Source: Prevotella sp. UBA2850 (GTDB lineage: Bacteria > Bacteroidota > Bacteroidia > Bacteroidales > Bacteroidaceae). From it: a stretch of DNA of 64,000 nucleotides. The translations under genes and the position numbers were made by a program. Below the pieces are notes generated by a model, which made no database searches, was not told where the DNA came from, and was given only the letters and a program-made list of their open reading frames with translations. The stretch is from contig DEFO01000012.1 in NCBI GenBank assembly GCA_002350805.1, positions 1 to 64,000 of the forward strand, read 5' to 3'. How positions within the stretch are numbered: position 1 is the first letter of the stretch; each line of letters begins with the position of its first letter. This document shows positions 16,160-24,493 of the stretch, piece after piece.

Positions 16160-16782
16160 TATTTCTGTGTTTCAGGGGTTTGTCCCTCAGGTTTCAGGTT
16201 GAGCGTCTTAGTGCCTTTCCCCAGTTTGTTATACTGGTTCATGGTGATGTCGATGCCTGCCAGGACAAAGCTTTTAATGATATTTACACAAAGATCGATG
16301 CTGGGTTGCAGCGTTTTCAGTTCCTCATCGCTATAGCGGCCCAGCACCCAGTCGACCTGCATGCCACGGGGGAAGTCGCTGCCGATGCCCATGCGCAGAC
16401 GGGCATAGTTCTGACCGATGAGCTGCTGGATATGTCCCAGTCCGTTATGACCGCCATTGCTGCCGGCGCCTTTCAGCCGGAACTGGCCCAGCGGCAGGGC
16501 CACATCGTCGGAGATGACGAGCAGGCGGGTCTGGTCGATATTCTCTTTGTTGAGCCAGTAGCGCACGGCATTGCCGCTGAGATTCATAAAGGTGGTGGGC
16601 TTCAGCAGGAACACTTTCCTCCCTTTCAAGGACGTCTCGGCCACAAAGCCATAGCGACGGTCCTCAAAAACAATATTGGACGCCTTGGCGAAGGCGTCCA
16701 ATACCATGAATCCTGTGTTGTGGCGGGTCAGCTCGTATTCACTACCGGGATTCCCCAAGCCAACAATCAAGTATTTGTCCAT
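16159..16782 (-). CDS. pth: Peptidyl-tRNA hydrolase
   Basis: Pth releases tRNA from peptidyl-tRNAs that drop off the ribosome. The 207 residues begin MDKYLIVGLGNPGSEYELTRHN, with the catalytic His in TRHNTGF, followed by KPTTFMNLSG, SDDVALPLG and GSNGGHNGLGHI. The reading frame has 25 extra codons upstream, but these overlap L25 and lack family similarity, so the start is 16782. It follows L25 by 7 bp, a widely conserved pairing, and overlaps the S4 gene by one base. Confidence 0.97.
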   Translation of the reverse strand: MDKYLIVGLGNPGSEYELTRHNTGFMVLDAFAKASNIVFEDRRYGFVAETSLKGRKVFLLKPTTFMNLSGNAVRYWLNKENIDQTRLLVISDDVALPLGQFRLKGAGSNGGHNGLGHIQQLIGQNYARLRMGIGSDFPRGMQVDWVLGRYSDEELKTLQPSIDLCVNIIKSFVLAGIDITMNQYNKLGKGTKTLNLKPEGQTPETQK

Positions 16783-16789
16783 CCGGTGG

Positions 16790-17389
16790 TTATGCCTCCT
16801 CAGCAGCCTGAGCAGCAGCGTTAGACTTACGTGTAGCCTTGATAGAGCAAACAACAACCTCCTTGCTGGTAGCCATCTCCAGACCCTCGAAGTTGAGCTG
16901 GCCCACCTTGATGCTCTTACCGATGGTCAGATTGGTGACATCGATATCAAGCACCTCAGGAATGTTCTTGTAAGGAGCCTTCACGTTGACCTTGCGAACA
17001 GAGAGGTTCATACGGCCACCGTCGCGCACACCCTGTGCCAGACCGTTGAGCTTCACGGGAATACCAATCACGATGGGCTTCTCCTCGTTCACCTCGTAGA
17101 AATCAACATGCAGCACAGCATCGGTTGTGGGGTGGAACTGCAGCTCTTTCATGATAGCCTTGTGCTCCTCGCCGTCGATATTGAGGTTGACAACATAAAC
17201 ATGGGGAGTGTAAACAGCCTTGCGGAGCTCTGTCATAGGAACAACAAACGACAGTGCCTTAGGCAGACCGTTCTCATCTTTTGCCTCACCATAAAGGTTG
17301 CAGGGAATGAGTCCTTCTTTTCTTGCAATTTTGGAAGCTTTCTTGCCAAGGTCGCTTCTCTTCTGACCTGTTACATTAATCTCTTTCAT
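16790..17389 (-). CDS. rplY: 50S ribosomal protein L25 (Ctc/TL5 long form)
   Basis: The 199-residue long form has an N-terminal 5S rRNA-binding L25 domain (about 1-95, with RKEGLIPCNLYG) and a C-terminal TL5-type beta domain (about 96-185), followed by a short Ala-rich end. Codon use is strongly biased toward a few synonymous codons, as expected for an abundant ribosomal protein. It heads the operon L25-pth-S4 protein-purN. Confidence 0.96.
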   Translation of the reverse strand: MKEINVTGQKRSDLGKKASKIARKEGLIPCNLYGEAKDENGLPKALSFVVPMTELRKAVYTPHVYVVNLNIDGEEHKAIMKELQFHPTTDAVLHVDFYEVNEEKPIVIGIPVKLNGLAQGVRDGGRMNLSVRKVNVKAPYKNIPEVLDIDVTNLTIGKSIKVGQLNFEGLEMATSKEVVVCSIKATRKSNAAAQAAEEA

Positions 17390-17488
17390 AATGTGTTACT
17401 CTAAATTAAGTTTTTTAATAACTAAAAATGCGCTTAATTCGCCATCACACGAGAACATATATTCTTCGATGTGCTCAAAAAAGCGGTG

Positions 17489-17520
17489 CAAAGGTACTTC
17501 TTTTTCTCGAAACTCACAAG
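17489..17520 (-). promoter_or_regulatory. L25 promoter
   Basis: On the minus strand, CTTG (17517-17520), 20 bp, TACCTTTG (17489-17496). The -7 is perfect and the -33 has one mismatch. It sits back to back with the nusB promoter. Confidence 0.6.
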
Positions 17521-17556
17521 GTTTGCAAAAAAAAATAGTAAAAAAACATGTAGTTT

Positions 17557-17588
17557 CTTGCAAATGAACCGAATTTAGAGTATCTTTG
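17557..17588 (+). promoter_or_regulatory. nusB operon promoter
   Basis: CTTG (17557-17560), 20 bp, TATCTTTG (17581-17588). The start codon of nusB is at 17637, leaving a leader of about 40 nt. Confidence 0.65.
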
Positions 17589-17636
17589 CATCCATAATTA
17601 ATAAGAATTGGCAACGAATAGTATACATTTAGAGAA

Positions 17637-18611
17637 ATGATCAACAGGGAATTAATTCGTATTAAGGTAGTTCAGTTAACCTACGCATACTATCAAAACG
17701 GGAACAAGAACATGGACAATGCTGAGAAGGAGCTGATATTCAGCCTCTCAAAAGCATACGATTTGTATAACATGCTGCTGGCCCTTATCGTTGCGGTCAC
17801 CAAGGAGGCCCGGCGCCACGTTGAGATTGCCGAGCAAAGAGCCAAGCGTGAAGGCACGGCCATGCCTTCGCAGAAATTTGCCTACAACAAGTTCGCCATT
17901 CAGCTGGAAGAGAACAAGCAGCTGAACGATTTCATCGGTAACCAGAAGCAAGTCTGGGAAAACGACGTCGAGTTCGTGAGAAAGCTCTACGGACAGATTG
18001 AGCAGAGCCAGATTTACCAGGAATACATGGAGACCGACGACGACAGCTACGAGGCCGACCGCGAGCTATGGCGCAAACTCTACAAGGCCCTTATTCAGGA
18101 TAACGAGGAGATGGATAGTCTGCTCGAGGAGAAAAGCCTCTACTGGAACGACGACAAGGAGATTGTCGACACATTCGTCATTAAGACCATCAAGCGCTTC
18201 GACCCCAAAAACGGCAAGCACCAGGAGTTGCTTCCGGAGTATAAGGATATCGAGGACAAGGACTTTGCCCGCAAGTTGTTCCGCTCGACCATCCTCAATG
18301 CCGACCAGTACCAACGCTACATGAGCGATGCCAGCCGCAACTGGGACTTCTCGCGCCTGGCTTACATGGACGTGGTCATCATGCAGATTGCCCTCGCCGA
18401 AATGCTCACCTTCCCCAATATCCCCATCAGCGTCACCATCAACGAGTATGTGGAGCTGGCCAAGACCTACAGCACCCCCAAGAGCGGAGGCTACATCAAT
18501 GGCATGCTCGACTCGATTGCCCGCCATCTGGTGAGAACAGGCAAGCTGATGAAGAGCACCGACGACCTGCATCCACGCAGAAGATACGACGATATGCAGG
18601 ACGAGGGATAA
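17637..18611 (+). CDS. nusB: Transcription antitermination factor NusB, long Bacteroidetes form
   Basis: NusB with NusE binds boxA RNA in rRNA operons. The Bacteroidetes form is about 310-325 residues against about 140 in E. coli. The canonical NusB fold is in the C-terminal half (FARKLFRSTI, then NWDFSRLAYMDVVIMQIALAE, and a final NGMLDSIARHL). The N-terminal half is a helical extension beginning NRELIRIKVVQLTYAYYQN. First gene of nusB-yajC-ybbR-coaE. Confidence 0.95.
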   Translation: MINRELIRIKVVQLTYAYYQNGNKNMDNAEKELIFSLSKAYDLYNMLLALIVAVTKEARRHVEIAEQRAKREGTAMPSQKFAYNKFAIQLEENKQLNDFIGNQKQVWENDVEFVRKLYGQIEQSQIYQEYMETDDDSYEADRELWRKLYKALIQDNEEMDSLLEEKSLYWNDDKEIVDTFVIKTIKRFDPKNGKHQELLPEYKDIEDKDFARKLFRSTILNADQYQRYMSDASRNWDFSRLAYMDVVIMQIALAEMLTFPNIPISVTINEYVELAKTYSTPKSGGYINGMLDSIARHLVRTGKLMKSTDDLHPRRRYDDMQDEG

Positions 18612-18674
18612 GGCATATCCGATGAAGAAATAAAAGAATAACAATCATCAACATTAAAAACAAGTAATTAAATT

Positions 18675-19001
18675 ATGACGACATCTATCTTTCTGGCTGC
18701 CCAGGCGCAGCAACAGGGTAGCGCTATGCCCATGCTTCTGATGATGGTGGCAATCTTCGCTATCATGTGGTTCTTCATGATTCGCCCTCAGCAGAAAAAG
18801 CAAAAGGAAATCCGTAATTTCCAGAACTCGCTGCAAGAGGGTGCTAGAGTGGTCACCGGCGGCGGTGTCTACGGCACCGTGAAGCGCATCGACGTGGCTA
18901 ACAATATTATAGAGCTCGAGATTGCCAAAGGCGTGGTGATTCGCGTTGACCGCAACTATGTCTTTGCCGATGTTACTGCTACGAACGCACAGATTAAATA
19001 A
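18675..19001 (+). CDS. yajC: Preprotein translocase subunit YajC
   Basis: This 108-residue inner-membrane accessory of SecDF has one N-terminal membrane helix (about 18-38, MLLMMVAIFAIMWFFMI) followed by the family signature RPQQKKQKEIRNFQNSL and the soluble segment GARVVTGGGVYGTVKRID. It lies 63 bp after nusB and 9 bp before the YbbR gene. Confidence 0.96.
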   Translation: MTTSIFLAAQAQQQGSAMPMLLMMVAIFAIMWFFMIRPQQKKQKEIRNFQNSLQEGARVVTGGGVYGTVKRIDVANNIIELEIAKGVVIRVDRNYVFADVTATNAQIK

Positions 19002-19010
19002 GTACACGCG

Positions 19011-19994
19011 ATGAGTGACTCTCGATTGAAGCGCACACTCAGACTTGTCGGGAACTTCTTTTTCAGTTCATTCAACAAGGAGTTTCTGATTTTTTTGTTC
19101 TTCCTGATGCTCAGTGGAACATTCTGGCTGGTGCTGACGCTCAACGAGACCTATGAGCGCGAGTTCCTGATACCTGTCAGGCTGGTGGATGTGCCTAAGA
19201 ATGTGGTCATTACCGGCGACGGTGAAGACACCATACGCGTCACTATCCGCGACAAGGGATATGCACTGGCCACCTATATGTTCAGCGACATGCTGCGCCC
19301 CATCGAGGTGAACTTCAAGAACTACGCCAAGACCGAGGGCCGCGGTTCGTTTCCGTCGGCCGACATGAAGAAGCAACTGGAGCAACGGCTCTACGGCGGT
19401 TCGAAAGTAACTGCCATCAAGCCCGAGCGCTTTGAGTTCTTCTTCAACTACGGCCTCAACAAGCGTGTACCCATCAAACTGCTGGGTAAGATCACCCCAG
19501 GCGAGAGCTATTACATCGCCAAGACCAAATTCTCGCCCGACAGCATCACCATCTATGCCAGCGAGAGCATCCTCGACAGCATCAAGTATGTCTTTACAGA
19601 GCCACTGCAGCTGAGCGACGTCACCGACACCATCACCGAGAATGTCAACATTCGCAAGATGCTTGGTGTGAAATGCCTGCCGGCTGTTGTCGACGTGAGT
19701 ATCTATCCTGACGTGCTGACAGAGGAAAGCATCGAGGTGCCCATCACCCCCATCAACGTGCCGGCCAACAAAGTGCTGCGCACATTCCCATCGCGGGTGA
19801 AAGTGTCGTTTGTCACCGGCGCAAGCCTCTTCCGGTCTATCCGTCCCGAGAGTTTCAGCGTGGTGGCTGACTACAACGATGTGGCTGACCATCCGTCGGA
19901 CAAGTGCAACATCTATTTGCGTGCTACTCCAAGCGGTGTCAACAAGGCAAAAACCGAGTTGAAGCAGGTGGACTATCTGATAGAACAGCAATGA
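19011..19994 (+). CDS. YbbR-domain membrane-anchored protein
   Basis: This 327-residue protein has a single N-terminal membrane helix (about 24-43, FLIFLFFLMLSGTFWLVL) and a periplasmic part with YbbR-like beta repeats (VPKNVVITGDGEDTIRVTIRDKG near 60, and a second unit near 150-240). In Firmicutes YbbR (CdaR) regulates CdaA; no such partner is seen here. Its stop overlaps the coaE start as ATGA at 19991-19994, indicating translational coupling. Confidence 0.88.
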   Translation: MSDSRLKRTLRLVGNFFFSSFNKEFLIFLFFLMLSGTFWLVLTLNETYEREFLIPVRLVDVPKNVVITGDGEDTIRVTIRDKGYALATYMFSDMLRPIEVNFKNYAKTEGRGSFPSADMKKQLEQRLYGGSKVTAIKPERFEFFFNYGLNKRVPIKLLGKITPGESYYIAKTKFSPDSITIYASESILDSIKYVFTEPLQLSDVTDTITENVNIRKMLGVKCLPAVVDVSIYPDVLTEESIEVPITPINVPANKVLRTFPSRVKVSFVTGASLFRSIRPESFSVVADYNDVADHPSDKCNIYLRATPSGVNKAKTELKQVDYLIEQQ

Positions 19995-21010
19995 GGATAG
20001 CTATCACCGGTGGAATAGGCAGTGGCAAAAGCTATGTGTGCCGCAGGCTCAATGCCCGCGGCATCACGGTTTACGACTGCGACGATGCGGCCAAACGGCT
20101 CATGCGCTCGTCAATGGCCATCCGTGAGGGACTGACAAAGCTGGTCGGCCCGGAGGTCTATCACGGCAACGAGTTGTGCAAGCCCGTGCTCGCGCAATTT
20201 TTGCTGCAGTCGGAAGCCAACAAACAGGCTGTCAATGCTGTGGTGCATCCAGCTGTTGCCGCAGACTATCTAAACTCTGGCCTGGAGTGGATGGAGAGCG
20301 CCATCCTCTTCGACAGCGGTTTCGACTGCCGCATCGCCTTCGACTACGTGGTGTGTGTCACTGCCCCGCTGGAAGTGCGCATCAGCCGAGTCATGGCGCG
20401 CGACGGCATCAGCCGCGAGAAGACACTCGAGTGGATCAACCGCCAGCTACCCCAAGAGCAGGTGCGCAGCCGCAGCCAATTCGAAATCGTCAACGACGGT
20501 GAAAAAGATATTGACAAACAATTAGATTATATATTCAACCAAATCAAAAACAACAGAACAAACATGCAACAGACAATTCTCTCTATTGCCGGGAAACCGG
20601 GACTCTACAAACTCGTGTCGAGAGGTAAAATGAATCTTATTGTCGAAGCACTCGACGAAACACATAAGCGCATGCCCGCTTTCGCTACCGACCGCGTGAC
20701 TAGCCTGGCAGATATTGCCATGTATACCGAATCGGAGGATATTCCCTTGATGAAGGTGCTGGCCAACATCCGCGACAAGGAGGAAGGCAAGGAGTGCTCC
20801 ATCAACTTCAAGAAATGCAGCAGCAAGGAACTGCGCGAGTATTTCGGACAGGTGCTGCCCGATTTCGACCGCGACCGTGTACACGACAGCGACATCAAAA
20901 AACTCTTCTCTTGGTATAACATCCTGGTGAAGGCCGGCATTACCAACTTCGAAGAGGTCATGGCTCCCACAGAGGGCAACAATGTGGACGACCGGAAAGA
21001 ACAAGAGTAA
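19991..21010 (+). CDS. coaE: Dephospho-CoA kinase fused in frame to a DUF5606 domain
   Basis: The first 190 residues are CoaE, which phosphorylates dephospho-CoA in the last step of CoA synthesis: P-loop GGIGSGKS (7-14), DCDDAAKRLM, and the lid with RVMARDG. There is no stop after the CoaE domain; the frame continues through NQIKNNRTN into MQQTILSIAGKPGLYKLVSRG (two pieces), the start of a Bacteroidetes DUF5606 protein that I know as a separate gene. An internal ATG at 20564 (codon 192), after an A-rich leader, could still start DUF5606 alone. The total is 339 residues. An upstream extension to 19904 overlaps ybbR and is rejected. Confidence 0.9.
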   Translation: MRIAITGGIGSGKSYVCRRLNARGITVYDCDDAAKRLMRSSMAIREGLTKLVGPEVYHGNELCKPVLAQFLLQSEANKQAVNAVVHPAVAADYLNSGLEWMESAILFDSGFDCRIAFDYVVCVTAPLEVRISRVMARDGISREKTLEWINRQLPQEQVRSRSQFEIVNDGEKDIDKQLDYIFNQIKNNRTNMQQTILSIAGKPGLYKLVSRGKMNLIVEALDETHKRMPAFATDRVTSLADIAMYTESEDIPLMKVLANIRDKEEGKECSINFKKCSSKELREYFGQVLPDFDRDRVHDSDIKKLFSWYNILVKAGITNFEEVMAPTEGNNVDDRKEQE

Positions 21011-21020
21011 AAAGATTCAT

Positions 21021-21104
21021 GCAAGAGCTAAAAGAAAAAGAAACTTGCTAGAACAAGAAGAAGCAAGAGCAAAAAGAAAAAGAAGCTTTCTAGAACAAGA
21101 AGAA
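21021..21104 (+). repeat. Minisatellite, 2 x 42 bp, with a partial unit over the coaE stop
   Basis: Two 42-bp units (21021-21062 and 21063-21104) differ at a few bases. A third, partial unit (GAACAAGAGTAAAAAGA) covers the stop codon of the coaE/DUF5606 gene at 21008-21010. In one frame each unit encodes 14 residues (ARAKRKR..LEQEE). That ORF (20982-21164) starts inside the preceding gene and is unlikely to be a real protein. Confidence 0.75.
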
Positions 21105-21180
21105 AATAACAAGCTGCTCTGCGACTTCAGAGTTGCTCTCTACGAAAATGGAAACGCCATTTAGCGGCTCAAAACACATC

Positions 21181-21240
21181 AGCGGACAGACAAGGAAAGC
21201 CCACGTGGCACCCTACCCTTGTCTGTCCGCTCTGTTTTTT
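21181..21240 (+). terminator. Strong intrinsic terminator of the nusB-coaE operon
   Basis: 15-bp perfect arms (AGCGGACAGACAAGG at 21181-21195 and its complement at 21217-21231) are followed by CTGTTTTTT. It stands between the plus-strand operon and the convergent tyrA. Confidence 0.85.
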
Positions 21241-21260
21241 GTAGTTCTCAGGATGGTCGG

Positions 21261-22055
21261 TTATTGCCTGACCTCAATGTCACGCCTGACGTTGTTGCGA
21301 ATCTTGCGCAAATAAGCCTGCATGGCTTTGGCATCTTTCGCGTCGATGATGTCGAGCAGCTCTTTCAGTTCGGTACGAATCTTCGACACCTGTCCGGGGG
21401 TGTAAGGATTGAAAAGAATCTCCTGCAATAAGAAATCATCTTCGTTGAGCACGCCCTTGGCAATGCGCATGTGACGCTTGAAAGTCGTTCCGGGTGCATC
21501 CTGATGCTTCATGACGGCTGCAAACACAAAGGTAGAGACAAAGGGGATGGACAGTGAGTAGGCCACCGTTTTGTCGTGCTCCTCGAAAGTGTACTCATAG
21601 ATATTCAGGTCGAGCCGCTGATAGAGGTCCTTGAAAAAGATGCGCCCCATATAGTCGCCCTCGCTGATGATGATAGCATTCTCCTCGGACAGCTGATTCA
21701 GGTTGGCAAACGTAGGTCCAAACATAGGGTGACTGCTGACATAGGGATGGCCAGCCTGCTCGTAGAACTCGCGCAGATTGGTCTTCACACTGGCTATATC
21801 GCTGATGATACAGTCCTCCGGAATGAAGGGAATCACCTCTTTGAAGGCCGAAATGGTATGCTTCAGGGTCACGGCATTGATGACCAGGTCGGGACGGAAT
21901 GCCTTGATTTCCTCCAACTTGGTAAACCGCTGACAATTATATGTAAACCGCATGCGCTTGGGGTCTTTCTCGTAGACGGCGGTCTCGTGCTCAAAGCTCA
22001 GCAGGTCGAGGAAGAAACTCCCCATCTTGCCTGCTCCTAAAACTAATATTCTCAT
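21261..22055 (-). CDS. tyrA: Prephenate dehydrogenase
   Basis: TyrA oxidises and decarboxylates prephenate to 4-hydroxyphenylpyruvate for tyrosine. The 264 residues have the NAD-binding loop at the N-terminus (MRILVLGAGKMGSFF), SDIASVKT with the conserved SxK segment, and SSHPMFGPT, the substrate-binding His motif. It is the last gene of the aromatic operon, 5 bp after DAHP synthase-chorismate mutase. There is no ACT domain. Confidence 0.92.
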   Translation of the reverse strand: MRILVLGAGKMGSFFLDLLSFEHETAVYEKDPKRMRFTYNCQRFTKLEEIKAFRPDLVINAVTLKHTISAFKEVIPFIPEDCIISDIASVKTNLREFYEQAGHPYVSSHPMFGPTFANLNQLSEENAIIISEGDYMGRIFFKDLYQRLDLNIYEYTFEEHDKTVAYSLSIPFVSTFVFAAVMKHQDAPGTTFKRHMRIAKGVLNEDDFLLQEILFNPYTPGQVSKIRTELKELLDIIDAKDAKAMQAYLRKIRNNVRRDIEVRQ

Positions 22056-22060
22056 GCTTT

Positions 22061-23125
22061 CTATTGATTAATAATCTCTATCTGCTGGCGCACCGACTCC
22101 TGGTGGACGGCCTCAAACACTGTCTTCACGAAGCTGCTGTCCATCTGGAAGAGCGCTCCCTGGGCACCACGCTTGTCGAGGATTTCGTTGTAACGCGTGG
22201 GCTGCAGCACGGTCATGTTGTGTTCCTTTTTATAGGTACCTATCTCACGGCAGACGCGCATCCGCTTGGCCAGCAGTTCCATCAGCTGGTTGTCCAGCTC
22301 GTCAATCTGCTTACGCAACTCGTGAATGCCCTCCGTTGTCACTTTTTCGTCGCGAATCACAAGCAGCGAAAGAATGTAGTCGAGCACATCGGGTGTCACC
22401 TGTTGGCGGGCATCGCTCCATGCATCGTCGGGCGAGCAGTGGCTCTCAACTATCAGACCGTCGAAGCCAAGGTCCATGGCCTGCTGACAAAGCGGGGCAA
22501 TCAGCTCACGCCGTCCGCCAATGTGGCTGGGGTCGGTGATGATGGGCAGAGCGGGTATTCTGCGGCGCAACTCAATGGGAATCTGCCACATGGGAAGGTT
22601 GCGGTACATCTTCTTGTCGTAGCTCGAGAAACCACGGTGAACGGCTCCCAGACGTTTCACACCAGCCTGATTGAGACGTTCTAAGGCGCCAATCCACAAT
22701 TCGAGGTCGGGATTCACGGGATTCTTCACGAATACGGGCATGTCGACTCCTTTCAGCGCATCGGCCAGTGCCTGCATGGCAAAGGGATTGGCCGACGTAC
22801 GGGCACCAATCCAAAGAATGTCGATACCGTATTTCAATGCCAGTTCCACATGCTGCGGCGTGGCCACCTCGGTGGCAACCAGCATACCTGTTTCTTCTTT
22901 CACGCGCTTCATCCATGGCAGCGCCTTCTCACCATTGCCCTCAAAGCCACCGGGCTTAGTACGGGGTTTCCACACACCTGCACGGAAATTATGACAGCCT
23001 TTCGAGGCGAGTTGGCGCGCGGTGGTCATCACTTGTTCCTCGGTCTCGGCCGAGCAAGGACCGGCAATAACGAACGGACGCTCGTTGTCGCTGGGCAATT
23101 TCAAGGGTTGCAAATCTAGTTCCAT
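22061..23125 (-). CDS. Bifunctional DAHP synthase / chorismate mutase
   Basis: This 354-residue fusion has residues 1-260 as a type I beta DAHP synthase (VIAGPCSAE at about 19-27, RAGVWKPRTKPGGFEG, WIGARTSANPF, KNPVNPD, DPSHIGG), which starts the shikimate pathway from PEP and erythrose-4-P. Residues about 265-354 form a type II chorismate mutase (ELRKQIDELDNQLMELLAKRM), which makes prephenate. Fusion of these two activities is usual in Bacteroidetes and lets the mutase domain carry feedback control. In the operon it sits between the aminotransferase and tyrA. Confidence 0.95.
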   Translation of the reverse strand: MELDLQPLKLPSDNERPFVIAGPCSAETEEQVMTTARQLASKGCHNFRAGVWKPRTKPGGFEGNGEKALPWMKRVKEETGMLVATEVATPQHVELALKYGIDILWIGARTSANPFAMQALADALKGVDMPVFVKNPVNPDLELWIGALERLNQAGVKRLGAVHRGFSSYDKKMYRNLPMWQIPIELRRRIPALPIITDPSHIGGRRELIAPLCQQAMDLGFDGLIVESHCSPDDAWSDARQQVTPDVLDYILSLLVIRDEKVTTEGIHELRKQIDELDNQLMELLAKRMRVCREIGTYKKEHNMTVLQPTRYNEILDKRGAQGALFQMDSSFVKTVFEAVHQESVRQQIEIINQ

Positions 23126-23151
23126 AGTTGATCTGTCTTATACTTAATTAT

Positions 23152-24312
23152 CTATTTCATTCTCTCTATTCTCCTCAAGGCAGCTTCCAGTTTCTCTTCC
23201 TTCGCACAGAGTGAGATGCGGATGTAGCGCTCACCATTCGAACCGAAGATAAAGCCCGGGGTAATGAACACACGTGCCTCGTGCAGCACACGCTCTGTGA
23301 GTTTTTCGGCATTGGCATAACTGTCTGGAATACGTCCCCACAGGAACATGCCCACCTGCTTCGGATCGTACGCACATCCCAAAGCCTGCATGATTTGCTC
23401 GGCATAGCGGCGACGCGAGGCATAGGTGGTGATATTGGCCTGCCGGTGCCACTCGGGCGTATTACGATATGCCTCAGCAGCAGCCAGTTGCAAACCACGG
23501 AAGGTGCCGCTGTCGATGTTGCTCTTCACCTTGAGTATCCACGAGATGAAAGTAGCATTGGTGGCACACAGTCCGACACGCCAGCCCGGCATGTTATGGC
23601 TTTTCGACATCGAGTTGAACTCTATGCAGCATTCCTTCGCTCCCGGCACCTGCAAGAGCGACAATGGCTCTTCGTTCAGGATGAAGGAGTAGGGATTGTC
23701 GTTGACCACCACGATGCCTTTCTCACGGGCAAACTGCACCAGCCGCTCGTAGGTCTGCCTCTGTGCATTGGCGCCTGTCGGCATGTTGGGATAGTTGGTC
23801 CACATCAGTTTCACACGGCTCAGGTCCATCTTCTCCAATGCATCGAAGTCGGGTTGCCAGTCGTTGTCAGCGCTGAGATCGTAGTTCACCACCTTCGCAC
23901 CGAGCAGGCGGCTCAGCGAGGTGTAGGTGGGATAACCCGGGTTGGGCACCAGCACCTCGTCGCCGGGATTGACAAATGCCAGCGTCACGTGCAGAATGCC
24001 TTCCTTCGAGCCGATGAGGGGCTGTATCTCGGTCGCCGGGTCGAGGTCCACCCCATACCAGCGCTTGTAGAAGTCAGCCATGGCCTCGCGCAATTCAGGT
24101 GTTCCCATGGTGGGCTGGTAGCCGTGGGCATCGGCCTGACGGGCCACCTCGCACAGTTTCTCCACTGTTTTCTCCGATGGAGGCATGTCGGGACTGCCAA
24201 TGGCCAGACTGATAATGTCGTGGCCTTCAGCGTTCAGGCGGGCCACCTCTTTCAGTTTACGACTGAAATAATACTCGCTCACAAGCGATAGTCTTTCTGC
24301 TGGTTGTATCAT
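23152..24312 (-). CDS. Class I/II PLP-dependent aminotransferase, probably aromatic
   Basis: This 386-residue fold-type I aminotransferase has GSPDMPPS (N-terminal substrate arm), NPGYPTY, NYPNMPTGA (the Asn contacting PLP), VVNDNPYSF (the Asp on the pyridine ring), SMSKSHNMPGWRVG with the Schiff-base Lys, and a C-terminal Arg in RYIRISLC. The place between pheA and DAHP synthase-CM suggests it aminates phenylpyruvate and 4-hydroxyphenylpyruvate, but sequence alone does not exclude other acceptors such as the LL-DAP aminotransferase relatives. Confidence 0.88.
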   Translation of the reverse strand: MIQPAERLSLVSEYYFSRKLKEVARLNAEGHDIISLAIGSPDMPPSEKTVEKLCEVARQADAHGYQPTMGTPELREAMADFYKRWYGVDLDPATEIQPLIGSKEGILHVTLAFVNPGDEVLVPNPGYPTYTSLSRLLGAKVVNYDLSADNDWQPDFDALEKMDLSRVKLMWTNYPNMPTGANAQRQTYERLVQFAREKGIVVVNDNPYSFILNEEPLSLLQVPGAKECCIEFNSMSKSHNMPGWRVGLCATNATFISWILKVKSNIDSGTFRGLQLAAAEAYRNTPEWHRQANITTYASRRRYAEQIMQALGCAYDPKQVGMFLWGRIPDSYANAEKLTERVLHEARVFITPGFIFGSNGERYIRISLCAKEEKLEAALRRIERMK

Positions 24313-24416
24313 CTTTATATTCTATTTAGATGAGAGTTGAGAGCAGATAATTGAGAGGTGTGATTTGTATTTCTGTCTGTCATCTCGGCTCCAGTCCTGA
24401 GGCATATCATACCTCT

Positions 24417-24493
24417 CAGTTCTCAATCCTCAATATTGAATTCCCAATCCTCAATTCTCAATATTCAATTCTCAATCCTCAATTTTCAATTCG
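24417..24493. repeat. 11 heptamer units of CAATTCT type, running into the pheA stop
   Basis: Consecutive 7-bp units CAGTTCT, CAATCCT, CAATATT, GAATTCC, CAATCCT, CAATTCT, CAATATT, CAATTCT, CAATCCT, CAATTTT, CAATTCG fill 24417-24493. The pheA stop codon (24486-24488) and the last sense codons lie inside the last two units. A copy fragment of the GGTAATCATACC motif precedes the tract. Confidence 0.8.

Noticed and set aside
20982..21164. 60-residue Lys/Arg/Glu-rich ORF after coaE
   Set aside because: Starts inside the preceding gene, consists mainly of the 42-bp repeat and lacks a promoter or leader.
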